Source: Streptococcus pseudoporcinus LQ 940-04 (GTDB taxonomy: Bacteria > Bacillota > Bacilli > Lactobacillales > Streptococcaceae). Taken from it: a stretch of 64,000 bases of DNA. The stretch is taken from assembly GCF_000188035.1 (NCBI RefSeq), contig NZ_AEUY02000005.1, positions 1,488,001 through 1,552,000 of the forward strand, in the 5' to 3' direction. Positions 35,407 through 45,642 of this stretch are shown in pieces; the stretch's first letter is position 1, and each line of letters starts with the position of its first letter. Both the position numbers and the translations under genes were made by a program. A model generated the notes under the pieces. That model was not told where the DNA came from and ran no database searches. It saw only the letters and a program-made list of their open reading frames with translations.

Positions 35407-36399
35407 TTAATTAACGCGCATTGCTGTAGTGCCAGTCTTAATGACATCAACAGTTGCGTTTAAGGCTCCTTCAACTAAGTTTTTAACAGCCTCGTCTGTA
35501 TAATAGGCAGCATGAGGAGTATAGATGACCTTTGGATGGTGAATTAAATCAAGAAAGAGCTCATCAGTAATGTCTTTTCCTTGGAAGTTTTTAGGAACAT
35601 AAGGACCCTCAAACTCATAAGTATCAATTCCAGCACCATCAAGAAGCCCTTGATCTAAGGCAGCGAGCAAATCAGCCGTATCAACCAAGGCACCTCGAGC
35701 CATATTTAAAAGAATAGCTCCTTTTTTAAATTGTTTAAATAATTCAGCATTGAAATAGTGACTATTATCAGATGTAGGTGGCATATGCAGCGAAACCACA
35801 TCGGCGACTTGGATAGCTTCTAAAACCGAGTCTTTATACTCTAATACCTCTTTAGCAGCTGGGCTTTGATAAATATCATATCCTACTACTTTACAACCGA
35901 ATCCTTTAAAGATTTTTGCAGTTGCAAGTCCGATACGACCCGTACCAATTATGGCAACAGTCATATCGCCAAGCACACGTCCTCTAATTGGAAGATCCCA
36001 AGTAAAGTTATGTTCTTTAACATTTGACCGGATGAGTTCTACTTTACGAATCAAGTTTAAAGCAATCGTTACGGTAAATTCAGCTATCGATTCTGGTGAA
36101 TAGCTTGGGACGTTACTAATAATAATCCCATTTTCTTTAGCTAATTCGAGATTATACATATCAACTCCCGCACTACGTTGGGCAATTTGCTTAATTCCCA
36201 TTTCTTTTAAAATAGGATAAATAGAATCATCAAGGGGTTCAATTTGAGCATTAGCAATCCCATCGAAACCTTGCACTTCTTTGACTGTATCCGGAGTTAG
36301 AGGGCCTTGATCAAGTGACAGTTCAACCTGATTAACTTTAGCCCACTGTTCTGCTAAAACAGCTTCTTCACCACGAACATTGAATAATTTTATTTTCAT
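35407..36399 (-). CDS. D-2-hydroxyacid dehydrogenase (D-lactate dehydrogenase-like)
   Basis: This 330-residue NAD-dependent enzyme reduces 2-keto acids to D-2-hydroxyacids. It has the Rossmann motif GTGRIGLATAKIFKGFG at about residue 150, the catalytic Arg in NMARGALVD, a Glu in YEFEG and the His in TPHAAYYT. It could be D-lactate dehydrogenase or D-hydroxyisocaproate dehydrogenase. AAGGAG gives the start. It lies 22 bases behind a PTS-IIC gene in one operon, facing a LysR regulator that may control both. Confidence 0.9.
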   Translation of the reverse strand: MKIKLFNVRGEEAVLAEQWAKVNQVELSLDQGPLTPDTVKEVQGFDGIANAQIEPLDDSIYPILKEMGIKQIAQRSAGVDMYNLELAKENGIIISNVPSYSPESIAEFTVTIALNLIRKVELIRSNVKEHNFTWDLPIRGRVLGDMTVAIIGTGRIGLATAKIFKGFGCKVVGYDIYQSPAAKEVLEYKDSVLEAIQVADVVSLHMPPTSDNSHYFNAELFKQFKKGAILLNMARGALVDTADLLAALDQGLLDGAGIDTYEFEGPYVPKNFQGKDITDELFLDLIHHPKVIYTPHAAYYTDEAVKNLVEGALNATVDVIKTGTTAMRVN

Positions 36400-36421
36400 T
36401 TTTCTTCTCCTTAATCCTTAA

Positions 36422-37480
36422 TTAGATGTCTAGTTTATAATCCTCTGGCTTAATGATTTTAAGTACTTTAATAAAGACATAGTTGAAGACGAAGCTTAAA
36501 ACAATTGGAGCTATAACAAAGATAAGCATCACAATCACAATATTTACGAATGACCATCCACCTTTTGCTAGATTTAATGCATTGATAGGCCCAATCAAAC
36601 CACTAATACCAAATCCTGCACTGGCAGGAGTCCCCTGGATATTAAAGATAGCTGTAAGAAGCCCAAGAACAGCAGCTGTAGAAAGCATTGGCAACATAAT
36701 AATTGGTTTAGAAAGGACGTTTGCCATGGAAATTTTTGGTGAACCAAGCACATGAGCTAGGGAAGTTCCTTTAGAATTAACTGTCCAACCAGCTATACAT
36801 AAGCCAAAACTTGCCGCACAAATTCCTAAATTAGCTGCCCCAGAACCAATACCTGACAGACTAATAGCCAAGGCAATACCAACAGTTGTAATTGGTGAAA
36901 CAATTAAGAAACAGAAAATCATAGCAATTAAAATTGACATAAAAATTGGTTGTAAACCTAGTAAGCCGGCAATTCCCTGCCCAATCATGGCCGTAATCAA
37001 CTTCACATATGGTAATAGGAAACGACCGACACCCCCAATTAATAATAAGGTCACGGTTGGAACGACAATCAAAGTAAAGGATTTGGTTTTATCAGATAAA
37101 AATTGGATTAAAAGCACACCAAGTGCAGCTGTAATCCCCATATTGATAATATCACCAGTTCCTTTGAGTACCATTATACCATTATTAAAGTTAGCAGCAC
37201 CACCTGCGAACATCACAGCTAATCCTAAAGATGCTGATTGAATGGGAGCAAATTTAAAATTAATCCCAACAAGCATACCTATAACTAGCCCCATCATACT
37301 TGTCGCAAGCCCTGTTGCTGCAATAAGCGTAGCAAATCCGGACCACATTGGTAGCAAAGCTTTCATCAATTCCCCCAAAATTGCTCCGGGAATAAGAACG
37401 ATAACAGTTCCTAAGGCTATACCATTTAATACATTCATTGTAAAAAGTTTAGCAGACTGTTTTTGAATTGTTTCTGACAT
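36422..37480 (-). CDS. PTS transporter subunit IIC-like membrane protein
   Basis: This 352-residue protein has about nine or ten membrane helices and matches the stand-alone PTS EIIC_2 family (LNGIALGTVIVLIPGAILGELMKAL, then SISLSGIGSGAANLGICAASFGLCIAGW). No IIA or IIB domain is fused and none is encoded nearby, so a phosphorelay role is uncertain. Its pairing with a D-2-hydroxyacid dehydrogenase suggests uptake or export of a hydroxy or keto acid. GAGGAGG precedes the ATG. Confidence 0.8.
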   Translation of the reverse strand: MSETIQKQSAKLFTMNVLNGIALGTVIVLIPGAILGELMKALLPMWSGFATLIAATGLATSMMGLVIGMLVGINFKFAPIQSASLGLAVMFAGGAANFNNGIMVLKGTGDIINMGITAALGVLLIQFLSDKTKSFTLIVVPTVTLLLIGGVGRFLLPYVKLITAMIGQGIAGLLGLQPIFMSILIAMIFCFLIVSPITTVGIALAISLSGIGSGAANLGICAASFGLCIAGWTVNSKGTSLAHVLGSPKISMANVLSKPIIMLPMLSTAAVLGLLTAIFNIQGTPASAGFGISGLIGPINALNLAKGGWSFVNIVIVMLIFVIAPIVLSFVFNYVFIKVLKIIKPEDYKLDI

Positions 37481-37663
37481 TAAAATGCCTCCTCAAAATA
37501 TTGTTTGTGATTTCACTAACTATATAAACTATAACATAGACAAAGTAAAAATAAAAATTAGTAAAAATTATAATACTATAACTTTTTGTAATAGATTTCA
37601 CAAATTTATCTTGTCAGCCTAGAAAGATAGAGACAGCCCTAAAAAAAGATAGTGTTTTATGGT

Positions 37664-37669
37664 ATACTA
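37664..37669 (+). promoter_or_regulatory. lysR -10 region
   Basis: TATACT lies about 20 bases before the start, following TGG. The divergent gap of 209 bp also holds two copies of ACTATAAC (near 37527 and 37573) within T-N11-A-like settings, which are candidates for LysR binding. Confidence 0.5.
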
Positions 37670-37689
37670 ACTTTAGAAAAGGATTCATT

Positions 37690-38574
37690 ATGGATATCAG
37701 ACAACTAACTTATTTTATTGCTGTTGCCGAGACAAAAAATTACTCTCATGCTGCTAAAAGTCTTTTTGTCACACAGCCGACACTATCACAATCAATCAAA
37801 AAACTAGAATTAGAATTGAATACAACCCTGTTTTCACAGAATGGTCGTCAACTTCTTCTAACAGAAGCTGGTGATATTTTGTATGAACGAGGCAAAATTT
37901 TAATGGCTGACTTCAATCAGATTGTCGCGGAAATTCAACAACTTAATCAGGAAAAGAAAGAAGTTATCCGAGTGGGTTTGACAGCGCTTTTTGCTATTCA
38001 ATTTATGAAACAAATTTCTACTTTCATGGCCACACATTCGAATGTTGAAGTGTCTTTAATCCAAGACGGATCTCGAAAATTACAAGATTTACTGGCAAAA
38101 GGTGAAATTGATATCGGGTTACTCTCCTTTCCAAGCCTTCGTAAAGATATCGTGATTGAACCACTACAAACATCCACAAAAGGCTATAAAGTAAGCATTG
38201 TCCTGCCTAAAGATCACCAATTGGCTCATCATAGCCACTTAAGATTAGCAGATTTAAAAGATTGTAAATTTGCGTCTTTAAATGAACACTTTATGCTAGG
38301 TGAAATGCTTCCTAGACGAAGTCGAGCACTAGGTTTTGAACCTAATATTGTTTTTAAACACAATGACTGGGAAGTTATTATTCATAGTCTAAAAAGTCTT
38401 AATGCGGTTGCCATACTCCCTAGTGAATTTGAAAGTCTAAGTAAAGTAGATGACTTAGTTTGGATTCCTTTCCAAGACAAAAATGATTTTTACCCGATTG
38501 GAATTGCCTATCGTCACGACTACTCCTTTAGTCCAATGATTGAGGAACTCTTATCGACCTTAAAAACTAATTAA
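37690..38574 (+). CDS. LysR-family transcriptional regulator
   Basis: This 294-residue regulator has an N-terminal winged helix (DIRQLTYFIAVAETKNYSHAAKSLFVTQPTLSQSIKKLE) and a C-terminal periplasmic-binding-like effector domain. It is divergent from the PTS-IIC/D-2-hydroxyacid dehydrogenase operon, the standard setting for a LysR protein and its target. The effector is unknown, and a keto or hydroxy acid is the simplest guess. A compact terminator follows. Confidence 0.9.
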   Translation: MDIRQLTYFIAVAETKNYSHAAKSLFVTQPTLSQSIKKLELELNTTLFSQNGRQLLLTEAGDILYERGKILMADFNQIVAEIQQLNQEKKEVIRVGLTALFAIQFMKQISTFMATHSNVEVSLIQDGSRKLQDLLAKGEIDIGLLSFPSLRKDIVIEPLQTSTKGYKVSIVLPKDHQLAHHSHLRLADLKDCKFASLNEHFMLGEMLPRRSRALGFEPNIVFKHNDWEVIIHSLKSLNAVAILPSEFESLSKVDDLVWIPFQDKNDFYPIGIAYRHDYSFSPMIEELLSTLKTN

Positions 38575-38596
38575 AGGCATACTTAAAATGAACAAG

Positions 38597-38622
38597 ACCT
38601 CCCTATAGGGAGGTTCTTTTAT
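38597..38622 (+). terminator. terminator after lysR
   Basis: The perfect palindrome ACCTCCCTATAGGGAGGT is followed by TCTTTTATT. Confidence 0.8.
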
Positions 38623-38689
38623 TAGGAGTGCGAAAAAAGAAAGTCAATTCAATAACTATACTTATGTTGCGAGTCCAAATGCCAAGTAA

Positions 38690-38919
38690 TTGAGGCATTT
38701 TTTAAGTGGGACATATGATAGTCTAGATTCTGTTAAAAAATATTTTAGATTAAAATCTAACAGTAATATTCAAAAAGAAAGGGTACAGACTTGTAACCAG
38801 CACAAACTAAGCAAAAAAAAAGCAAGCGCGTTCACTACAACGTGCTTGCCCGTAAATTTAAAGTATTCCGTCCTAACCAAAAACTTGTGACAGATGTCAG
38901 TTATATCTGTACTAACTAA
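38690..38919 (+). mobile_element. decayed IS3-family transposase (OrfB) fragment
   Basis: In the frame 38821-38919 the sequence reads RVHYNVLARKFKVFRPNQKL then VTDVSYI, the junction just before the first catalytic Asp of IS3-family OrfB (usually PNQKWVTDITYI). Stops and frame changes surround it, and no inverted repeats were found. Upstream sequence to about 38690 may belong to the same relic. The remaining bases to topA hold nothing recognised. Confidence 0.6.
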
Positions 38920-38977
38920 AAAATAAAAGTTAGCTCATTAGCTTTTTCTTCAATTCAAAATCAGTAAAGCTTAGTCT

Positions 38978-41110
38978 CTATTTGACTTTATCTTCTTTAT
39001 AATCACAAGCTTCGTTGCTACATACTACTTGTTTACCGCCACCCCGAATTTTCTTCTCAACTAAGTAATCACCAGATTTAGGACAATCTCTTCCGATAGG
39101 AATATCCCAAGAAGTAAATTCACATTCTGGGTAACGATCACATCCGTAGAAAATACGGTTGCGTTTTGTTTTTCTTTCAATGACTTGACCCTTACCACAT
39201 ATTGGACACGTCACGCCAATTTCTTTAGTGATTGCTTTGGTATTGCGACAATCTGGAAAATTACTACAGGCATAAAATTTTCCAAAACGACCGAGTTTAA
39301 TCACCATAGGATGACCACAAAGGTCACAATCAAAACCTGCAGGTTCATCTTTAATCTGGATTTTTTCAATTTCATCTTCAGCTTTTTCCAAATCTTTAAC
39401 AAAAGGTTGGTAAAAGCTATCAATGACCGTTTGCCATTGACGATCTCCTGTTTCTACCTGGTCTAGTTTTGATTCCATATCCGCAGTAAAGGTAACATCA
39501 ACAATATCAGGGAAAAATTCAACAATTAAGGTATTAACAATTTCACCAAGCTCAGTTGGTTCAAAACGTTTGGCCGCTAACTTAACATAATAGCGTCTTT
39601 GAATGACTTCTAGAGTAGGCGCATAAGTAGACGGGCGTCCCACTCCATTTTCTTCCAAGGTTTTGATTAATGTTGCTTCAGAATAACGAGCTGGTGGTTG
39701 GGTGAAGTGTTGTTCGGGACTTGTTTTCTCCTTTTTAACCACTTCTCCTTCTGACATCTCAGGTAGCATTTTATTCTTATCAGAATCATTATAGACCGCC
39801 ATATAACCGTCAAATTTGATTTGACTACCATGAGAAGTAAAGACAACCTTATTTTGTTCCAGGGTTACTTTGACAGTGTCAAAGACAGCAGCAGTCATCT
39901 GGCTAGCAACAAAGCGATTCCAAATTAAAGTATAAAGTTTTAACTGATCTTTATTAAGGTATTTAGCAATTGATTCGGGCGTATGAAAAACACTTGAGGG
40001 TCTGATTGCCTCATGGGCATCTTGTGAACTACTTGCATTCTTAATGCGATTTCCGTGTTTTGAATAATGACTACCAAATTTTTGACTAATAAAAGTGGCG
40101 GCATCATTTTGAGCAACGGGGCTAATACGCGTCGAATCTGTACGCATATAGGTGATCAATCCTTGAGTTCCCTTGCTCCCTAAATTAATACCCTCATAGA
40201 GTTGTTGAGCAACCATCATGGTTTTTCGTGTTCTGAAATTTATTTTGTTAGCTGCATCCTGTTGTAGGGAGGACGTCGTGTAAGGTAATGGTGCATTACG
40301 ACGTCTTTCTTTCTTTTCAACATTAGTGACTTCAAAATCATCACTGGTAATCCTTGACAATACTAATTGAACATCCTCATTAGTATGTAACTTCATCTTT
40401 TTGCCATCTAGGCTATAAAAGTTAGCTTGAAATTTATGTTTGCCTTTTTTAAAAAGACCATCAATTGTCCAGTACTCTTCAGGGATAAAAGATTTAATTT
40501 CATTTTCACGATCAATAATCAATTTCAAGGCTACTGATTGCACACGTCCAGCTGATAGCCCTTTCTTAACCTTTTTCCAAAGGATTGGTGATATTGAATA
40601 CCCAACGATTCGATCTAGAACACGCCTTGCTTGTTGAGAATCAACTAGGTCCATATCAATTTCCCTTGGTTCAATAAAAGCATTTTTTACAGCATCTTTT
40701 GTGATCTCGTTAAAAACCACACGGTTCTTATCAGTAATATCAAGACCTAGAATATGAGAAAGATGCCATGAGATAGCTTCCCCTTCTCGGTCAGGGTCAC
40801 TTGCCAGGAAAACTTTTTTAGCATTTTTAGCTTCCTTTTTTAAGGAATTAATAAGTGGCCCCTTGCCTCTAATATTGATATACTCAGGCTGATAATTATT
40901 ATCAAAATCAATTGACATAGATGATTTTTTTAAATCACGAATATGACCAACTGATGCAACAACTTTGTAGTTGCGACCTAAGTATTTTTCAATTGTTTTG
41001 GCCTTTGCAGGGGATTCTACAATGACCAAATTCTTCTTTGTTGTCGCTTTTTTCTTGTGAGTGTTTTTTTTTGAATTTGTTTTAGTCTTAGATGCGGTTT
41101 TTGTTACCAA
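38978..41110 (-). CDS. topA: DNA topoisomerase I
   Basis: This 710-residue type IA topoisomerase relaxes negative supercoils and balances gyrase. After a Lys/Thr-rich extension of about 25 residues it has the TOPRIM start [14 protein letters not shown] and SDPDREGE, the catalytic Tyr321 in [14 protein letters not shown] and three C-terminal Cys4 zinc motifs ([22 protein letters not shown], the last with one Cys replaced). The start is TTG (41108-41110). dprA lies upstream in the same orientation, separated by the topA promoter. Confidence 0.97.
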   Translation of the reverse strand: MVTKTASKTKTNSKKNTHKKKATTKKNLVIVESPAKAKTIEKYLGRNYKVVASVGHIRDLKKSSMSIDFDNNYQPEYINIRGKGPLINSLKKEAKNAKKVFLASDPDREGEAISWHLSHILGLDITDKNRVVFNEITKDAVKNAFIEPREIDMDLVDSQQARRVLDRIVGYSISPILWKKVKKGLSAGRVQSVALKLIIDRENEIKSFIPEEYWTIDGLFKKGKHKFQANFYSLDGKKMKLHTNEDVQLVLSRITSDDFEVTNVEKKERRRNAPLPYTTSSLQQDAANKINFRTRKTMMVAQQLYEGINLGSKGTQGLITYMRTDSTRISPVAQNDAATFISQKFGSHYSKHGNRIKNASSSQDAHEAIRPSSVFHTPESIAKYLNKDQLKLYTLIWNRFVASQMTAAVFDTVKVTLEQNKVVFTSHGSQIKFDGYMAVYNDSDKNKMLPEMSEGEVVKKEKTSPEQHFTQPPARYSEATLIKTLEENGVGRPSTYAPTLEVIQRRYYVKLAAKRFEPTELGEIVNTLIVEFFPDIVDVTFTADMESKLDQVETGDRQWQTVIDSFYQPFVKDLEKAEDEIEKIQIKDEPAGFDCDLCGHPMVIKLGRFGKFYACSNFPDCRNTKAITKEIGVTCPICGKGQVIERKTKRNRIFYGCDRYPECEFTSWDIPIGRDCPKSGDYLVEKKIRGGGKQVVCSNEACDYKEDKVK

Positions 41111-41151
41111 TGTGTCACACTTCCTATAACTTAATGGTTAAAGCTTATAGA

Positions 41152-41180
41152 ATAATATCCCATTTTTAGATAACTGTCAA
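41152..41180 (-). promoter_or_regulatory. topA promoter
   Basis: On the minus strand TTGACA, a 17-bp spacer and TATTAT are seen, close to consensus. Confidence 0.85.
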
Positions 41181-41213
41181 TAAAAAAATTCCATATAGGA
41201 AGAAAGTTATTAG

Positions 41214-42053
41214 TTAAAAAAGTTCTGTAAGCACATCCAAACCACTCATGATGCACTTTGCACCTTCTTGGATAAGTTGATTACAACCATCGGAAAAACT
41301 ATCGCTAATATTTCCAGGAACAGCAAAAACTTCGCGACCATTTTCAAGGGCGTACCGGCATGTTATTAAACTTCCAGACCGGCTTTTAGCTTCAATAACT
41401 AGCACTGCTTTAACTAGGCCAGCAATAATCCGATTCCTCTCTGGAAAATGAATAGATAAAGGAGGATCATTTGGGCCATATTCTGTTAATAAAAGGTGAT
41501 TAGACGCAATAAATTTTTGCAACCTCTGGTTTTCTTTAGGGTAATAATGATTGAAACCCGAGCCAATGACAGCAATTGTACGACCACCCGTTTTAAGCGC
41601 ACAACAGTGTGCCGCAGTATCGACACCTCTAGCAAGTCCACTGACAATAATAAGTTTATTATTTAATTCTTCTATTATTTTTTGAGTTACTTTTAAACCT
41701 AATGGACTAGATTTGCGGGAGCCTACCACCGCTAGTTTTGGATAATTTAAAAGTTCTAAATCTCCTTGATAAAAAAGCAAAACCGGTGGATTATAGATTT
41801 CTTTTAAAAGCGAGGGATAATTTTTATCAAGGAGGGAAATACTAGGATACTGATTAAATTCTTTCCGCAGAGCTTTACTATCAATTGTTTTATAAGTTTC
41901 AATAAATTGTATAGGATCTGATGTCTCAGAAGCGACCGCCATATTCCGTAAAGATAGGGATTTACCATAAGTTTGGTAATAATTAATGACATTTAAAATG
42001 TGATGGTTTTTCAAACCTGCTTTTCGAAGTTTGTAAAGTTCAAAATTATTCAT
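41214..42053 (-). CDS. dprA: DNA-processing protein DprA
   Basis: This 279-residue protein binds incoming single-stranded DNA and loads RecA during natural transformation. The Rossmann-like DNA-binding domain is visible (LAVVGSRKSSPLGLK, then IIVSGLARGVDTAAH, then IAVIGSGFNHYYPKEN and PPLSIHFPERNRIIAGL), preceded by a SAM-like N-terminal domain. Streptococcal dprA is a late competence gene, but I did not find a clear combox here. GAGAGG precedes the ATG. Confidence 0.95.
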   Translation of the reverse strand: MNNFELYKLRKAGLKNHHILNVINYYQTYGKSLSLRNMAVASETSDPIQFIETYKTIDSKALRKEFNQYPSISLLDKNYPSLLKEIYNPPVLLFYQGDLELLNYPKLAVVGSRKSSPLGLKVTQKIIEELNNKLIIVSGLARGVDTAAHCCALKTGGRTIAVIGSGFNHYYPKENQRLQKFIASNHLLLTEYGPNDPPLSIHFPERNRIIAGLVKAVLVIEAKSRSGSLITCRYALENGREVFAVPGNISDSFSDGCNQLIQEGAKCIMSGLDVLTELF

Positions 42054-42090
42054 AGCTATACCTCTCTACTTCTACTATTCGCAAAAAATA

Positions 42091-42123
42091 AAAAAACTTT
42101 TACTAAAACAGTAAAAGTTTTTT
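42091..42123. terminator. terminator between dprA and maa
   Basis: A perfect 14-bp stem (42091-42104 with 42110-42123) with A- and T-run ends lies just after the maa stop codon on the minus strand. Confidence 0.8.
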
Positions 42124-42125
42124 AA

Positions 42126-42674
42126 TTAATCTAGCCATTTAATAATTTTTGCTGGGTTACCAGCCAAGACAACATTATTTCCAAAAGACTTAGTGACGAC
42201 GCTCCCTGCTCCTACAACAACATTGTCACCAAGTGATACTCCAGGTAAAATAGTAACTCCTCCCCCTAGCCAGACATTATCACCAAGTGTTATGGGAGCT
42301 CCATATTCTAGTCCAGCGATGCGTTCTTGTGCATCAAGAGGATGTAGAGGGGTCAATAACTGACAGTTTGGTCCAAACATGGCATTATCACCGATTTTAA
42401 TCTTACAAACATCCAACATGGTTGTATTAAAATTGGCATAGAAATTTTCACCTACAAAAATATTGGAACCATAATCACAAACAAAGCCAGTTTCCATATA
42501 AATAGTTTCACCTGTTTTACCGAACCAATTTTTTAAAAGATGACTCCTTTTTTGACCATCTATCTCAGCATTAAAATCAGCAATGAGTTGCCGTGCTCTA
42601 TTACGCATTTCTTTTAACTCTACATCACTTGCATCGTATAAGTCACCAGCAAGCATTTTTTCTAATTCAGTCAT
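42126..42674 (-). CDS. maa: sugar O-acetyltransferase (maltose/galactoside acetyltransferase type)
   Basis: This 182-residue protein has the N-terminal Maa domain (MTELEKMLAGDLYDASDVEL) and a left-handed beta-helix of hexapeptide repeats (GDNAMFGPNCQLLTPLHPLD with the active-site His, then GDNVWLGGGVTILPGVSLGDNVVVGAGSVV). It acetylates sugars with acetyl-CoA and may remove non-metabolised sugars. GGAG stands six bases before the second ATG, which I use; an ATG 12 bases earlier is in frame. Confidence 0.9.
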   Translation of the reverse strand: MTELEKMLAGDLYDASDVELKEMRNRARQLIADFNAEIDGQKRSHLLKNWFGKTGETIYMETGFVCDYGSNIFVGENFYANFNTTMLDVCKIKIGDNAMFGPNCQLLTPLHPLDAQERIAGLEYGAPITLGDNVWLGGGVTILPGVSLGDNVVVGAGSVVTKSFGNNVVLAGNPAKIIKWLD

Positions 42675-42720
42675 ATTAATCTCCATATCTCAATCTAAAA
42701 TAGTACCGAGACTATTGTGA

Positions 42721-43494
42721 TCATAACATTGATTTAATAGGTTCAAAACTTTTTCGATGAATTGGTGTGACACCGTAGTTTTTTAAGCCCTGCAAGTGTT
42801 TTTTAGTACCATAACCTGCATTTTGGGCAAAATCATAGCCTGGATAAGTTTGATCGTAACTCATCATTAACTGATCCCTCGTTACTTTAGCAATTATAGA
42901 GGCAGCAGCTATGGATAAGGAGTTTGCATCACCTTTAATAAGTGGCATTTGCGGTATTGAAATATCTAAAGTCATCGCATCAATAAGCAAATAATCAGGA
43001 ATAACCTCTACCTTTTTCAAGTTGTTAATGGCTTCTAGCATTGCTAGTTTAGTCGCTTGGTAGATATTTATAGTATCTATCATTTCATTATCAACAATAC
43101 CTATCCCAATACCCATAGCTTGTTTTTTAATTTGTTCAAAGAGAGTAATGTGTTTAGATTTCGGAATTTTTTTCGAATCATTCAGTCCCTTAATTTTACA
43201 ATTTTTGGGAAGAACAACACAAGCAGCTACAACAGGACCAGCTAATGGCCCGCGCCCAACTTCATCAATTCCAGCAATACAATGATAACCTTGTTGGTAG
43301 ATGTCTCGTTCATAGCGAAACATATTTTCAAGTCGCTGCTCTTCCTTACGATTGGCTTCTATCACTTTTTTTCGACGGGCTATTGCTTTTTTTACACCTT
43401 GTCGCTCATCCTGCTCGAGTTTTCTCCAAAGAGGATCAGAAAGGTCCGTAACAGCCTCAAGATTGTCTTTAATTTCCTTGATTGTCTGAGTCAT
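42721..43494 (-). CDS. rnhB: ribonuclease HII
   Basis: This 257-residue nuclease removes RNA from RNA/DNA hybrids and misincorporated ribonucleotides. It has the signature [19 protein letters not shown] with the first two acidic residues, DYLLIDAM with the third, and [14 protein letters not shown]. It overlaps rbgA by 26 bases, the conserved streptococcal rbgA-rnhB operon. Confidence 0.96.
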   Translation of the reverse strand: MTQTIKEIKDNLEAVTDLSDPLWRKLEQDERQGVKKAIARRKKVIEANRKEEQRLENMFRYERDIYQQGYHCIAGIDEVGRGPLAGPVVAACVVLPKNCKIKGLNDSKKIPKSKHITLFEQIKKQAMGIGIGIVDNEMIDTINIYQATKLAMLEAINNLKKVEVIPDYLLIDAMTLDISIPQMPLIKGDANSLSIAAASIIAKVTRDQLMMSYDQTYPGYDFAQNAGYGTKKHLQGLKNYGVTPIHRKSFEPIKSML

Positions 43495-44332
43495 ATGCTT
43501 CCTCCACTTGGTCTAAAGTAAAGGTTCCTAATTTTCCATCACGAACTTCTTTGATAAATAGGGTATAGAAGCGATCATAATCATCTCTGAAACCTAGTTT
43601 TTGTGTCATTGTTACGATGATATCAGGCGCTTCTGCTTCAAGGTTTATCCCTTTAAATCTTTCGAGCAGACGTTTAGGATAATACTCTTTAAAGTAATTG
43701 ATGCCAAATATAGTAACGTCATCTAAAGGTAAGAGTTGATCTTTGATAGCACCTGTTAAGGCTAGTTTCAAACCAACTCCTTGGTCTTCAAATTTGGGCC
43801 ATAAAATACCAGGAGTATCTAAAATCTCAAGGTCTTTATTAGATTTCAACCACTGTTGACCTTTAGTGACGCCTGGTTTATTACCAACAACAGCTACTTT
43901 TTTACCAGCTAACCTGTTCATTAAAGTTGACTTACCAGCATTTGGGATGCCAATAATCATTGTTCGTAAGGTTTCTTTTTGAATACCCCGTTGACGTAAT
44001 TTAGTAATTTTATCGGACATCAGTGCTTTGGCAGCATCTGTCACTTTTTTGACAGTAGATTGCTCCTTTGAATTGATAGCTAGTGTTTTGATTCCTTTAG
44101 ACTCATAGAATTGTTGCCACTCCTTTGTCCTACTTTGGTCGGCAAGGTCAGCTTTATTAAGTATCATCAATTTGGGCTTATCACCAACAATCTTTGTTAA
44201 CATTGGGTTCTGGCTGGATAAAGGTAAACGTGCGTCAACTAATATTGTCACAAAGTCAACGTGTTTTAAATTTTCTTGTACTTGTCTACGTGCTTTAGAC
44301 ATATGTCCAGGGAACCATTGAATAATAGCCAT
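43469..44332 (-). CDS. rbgA: ribosome biogenesis GTPase YlqF/RbgA
   Basis: This 287-residue circularly permuted GTPase helps the last steps of 50S subunit assembly. The motif order is permuted as expected: LNKADL (G4) and then [14 protein letters not shown] (G1) and DTPGI (G3). The N-terminus [14 protein letters not shown] is typical. AAAGGAGAGC precedes the ATG and an extended -10 (TGATATAAT on minus, 44390-44398) drives the operon. Confidence 0.95.
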   Translation of the reverse strand: MAIIQWFPGHMSKARRQVQENLKHVDFVTILVDARLPLSSQNPMLTKIVGDKPKLMILNKADLADQSRTKEWQQFYESKGIKTLAINSKEQSTVKKVTDAAKALMSDKITKLRQRGIQKETLRTMIIGIPNAGKSTLMNRLAGKKVAVVGNKPGVTKGQQWLKSNKDLEILDTPGILWPKFEDQGVGLKLALTGAIKDQLLPLDDVTIFGINYFKEYYPKRLLERFKGINLEAEAPDIIVTMTQKLGFRDDYDRFYTLFIKEVRDGKLGTFTLDQVEEAYDSDNQGN

Positions 44333-44389
44333 TTATCGGCTCTCCTTTCCTAGTTTCAAATATGAGACTGGTTGATAGTATTTCTGCTT

Positions 44390-44398
44390 ATTATATCA
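44390..44398 (-). promoter_or_regulatory. rbgA-rnhB promoter (extended -10)
   Basis: TGATATAAT on minus lies about 58 bases before rbgA. No good -35 is visible. Confidence 0.6.
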
Positions 44399-44477
44399 TG
44401 AAATGGTTCCTTATCCTATTGTCATATTTTAAAACTGATATTTTTTATTGCATTTTTATTTTAATTATTGTAACATA

Positions 44478-44492
44478 TAGTTATCATAACTA
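44478..44492 (+). promoter_or_regulatory. palindrome upstream of the DUF1836 gene
   Basis: TAGTTATCATAACTA lies 19 bases before the start codon. It may be an operator for the DUF1836 protein, which resembles a MerR-type DNA-binding protein. Confidence 0.4.
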
Positions 44493-44510
44493 GATGAGAA
44501 GGTTGATAAA

Positions 44511-44939
44511 ATGAAATATAATATTCTTCCTAATTGGGAAAATTTGCCCGAGATTGACTTGTACCTTGATCAAGTTCTACTGTATGTTAATCAAGTAGCA
44601 ACTATTATAGAACCAAGTCAGCAAAAACCGTTAACTGCCTCTATGGTCAATAACTATGTAAAACACGGCTATCTTGAAAAGCCCTTTAAAAAAAAATATG
44701 CTAGGCATCAGTTGGCACGACTCATTGCAATAGCTATTCTAAAACATAGCTTTCCCATTCAAGATATTAGCCAGGTTCTACAAGGATTAAGAGGTAAGAA
44801 AGATTCTGAGCAACTCTATACTGCTTTTGTTAATTATTGGAACAGTGGACAAACTGATGGAGTTGATGACATTATCATTGCAGCATGTAAAACCGTTAAG
44901 TATTATTGCCTAACATTTTCATTAATGGAAAATGAATAA
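44511..44939 (+). CDS. DUF1836 protein (MerR-like)
   Basis: This 142-residue protein belongs to DUF1836. Residues 40-100 (LTASMVNNYVKHGYLEKPFKKKYARHQLARLIAIAIL) resemble the winged helix of MerR-type regulators, but no effector domain follows. It is probably a small transcription regulator. GAAGG precedes the ATG, and the hemolysin III gene starts just after its stop codon, so the two share an operon. Confidence 0.75.
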   Translation: MKYNILPNWENLPEIDLYLDQVLLYVNQVATIIEPSQQKPLTASMVNNYVKHGYLEKPFKKKYARHQLARLIAIAILKHSFPIQDISQVLQGLRGKKDSEQLYTAFVNYWNSGQTDGVDDIIIAACKTVKYYCLTFSLMENE

Positions 44940-44952
44940 GGAGGTCGTTGCC

Positions 44953-45603
44953 TTGAATCAAACGTTTAAACAAAGTCTTCCCCTGTCATTTGGAGAAGAG
45001 CTTGCAAATGCCATAACACATGCTATTGGTTCTCTAGTCATGCTCTTTATTTTACCATTTGTTGCTATCTATAGTTATCACACTTACCAACTTAAAGCTG
45101 CTGTTGGCATCTCAATTTTTGTCATTAGTTTATTTTTGATGTTTCTTTCATCAACTATTTATCACTCAATGGCTCATGGAACACCCCAAAAATATGTTCT
45201 CCGGATTATTGACCATAGTATGATTTATATTGCTATTGCTGGCAGTTACACACCCATTGCACTCTCTTTGGTCGGAGGTTGGCTAGGTTATCTTATTATC
45301 ATTCTACAGTGGGGAATAACCCTATTTGGTATTCTCTATAAAATTTTTGCTAAAACTATTAATGAAAAATTCAGTTTATTGCTCTACCTTTTTATGGGGT
45401 GGTTAGTTATCTTTATTTTACCGGTCATCATTACTCATACGAGATTGTCTTTTGCTATCCTGATGCTTTTGGGAGGCTTAGCTTACACGATTGGTGCTAT
45501 ATTTTATGCCAATAAAAAGCCCTATTTCCACATGATTTGGCATCTTTTTATTCTGCTAGCATCAGCTCTGCAATTTACTGCCATTGTTTTCTACATGCTA
45601 TAA
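44953..45603 (+). CDS. hemolysin III family membrane protein (TrhA/YqfA-like)
   Basis: This protein of 216 residues has seven membrane helices and the PAQR-like motifs HAIGSLVML, SSTIYHSMAHG, IDHSMIYIAIAGSYTPIAL and HMIWHLFILLASALQF, whose histidines may bind zinc. The family is linked to membrane-energy homeostasis, and hemolysis is not established. The frame opens at an ATG in 44932, but AAGGAGG lies inside that stretch and exactly 8 bases before TTG 44953, so the TTG is the likely start. Confidence 0.85.
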   Translation: MNQTFKQSLPLSFGEELANAITHAIGSLVMLFILPFVAIYSYHTYQLKAAVGISIFVISLFLMFLSSTIYHSMAHGTPQKYVLRIIDHSMIYIAIAGSYTPIALSLVGGWLGYLIIILQWGITLFGILYKIFAKTINEKFSLLLYLFMGWLVIFILPVIITHTRLSFAILMLLGGLAYTIGAIFYANKKPYFHMIWHLFILLASALQFTAIVFYML

Positions 45604-45642
45604 TTAAATGAGTCTGGGACAAAAGTCTTCTTGACTAAAACA

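Noticed and set aside
38690-38890. 66-codon plus-strand frame as a real gene
   Set aside because: The recognisable coding signal (IS3 OrfB) is in a different frame, so this frame is a by-product of the relic.
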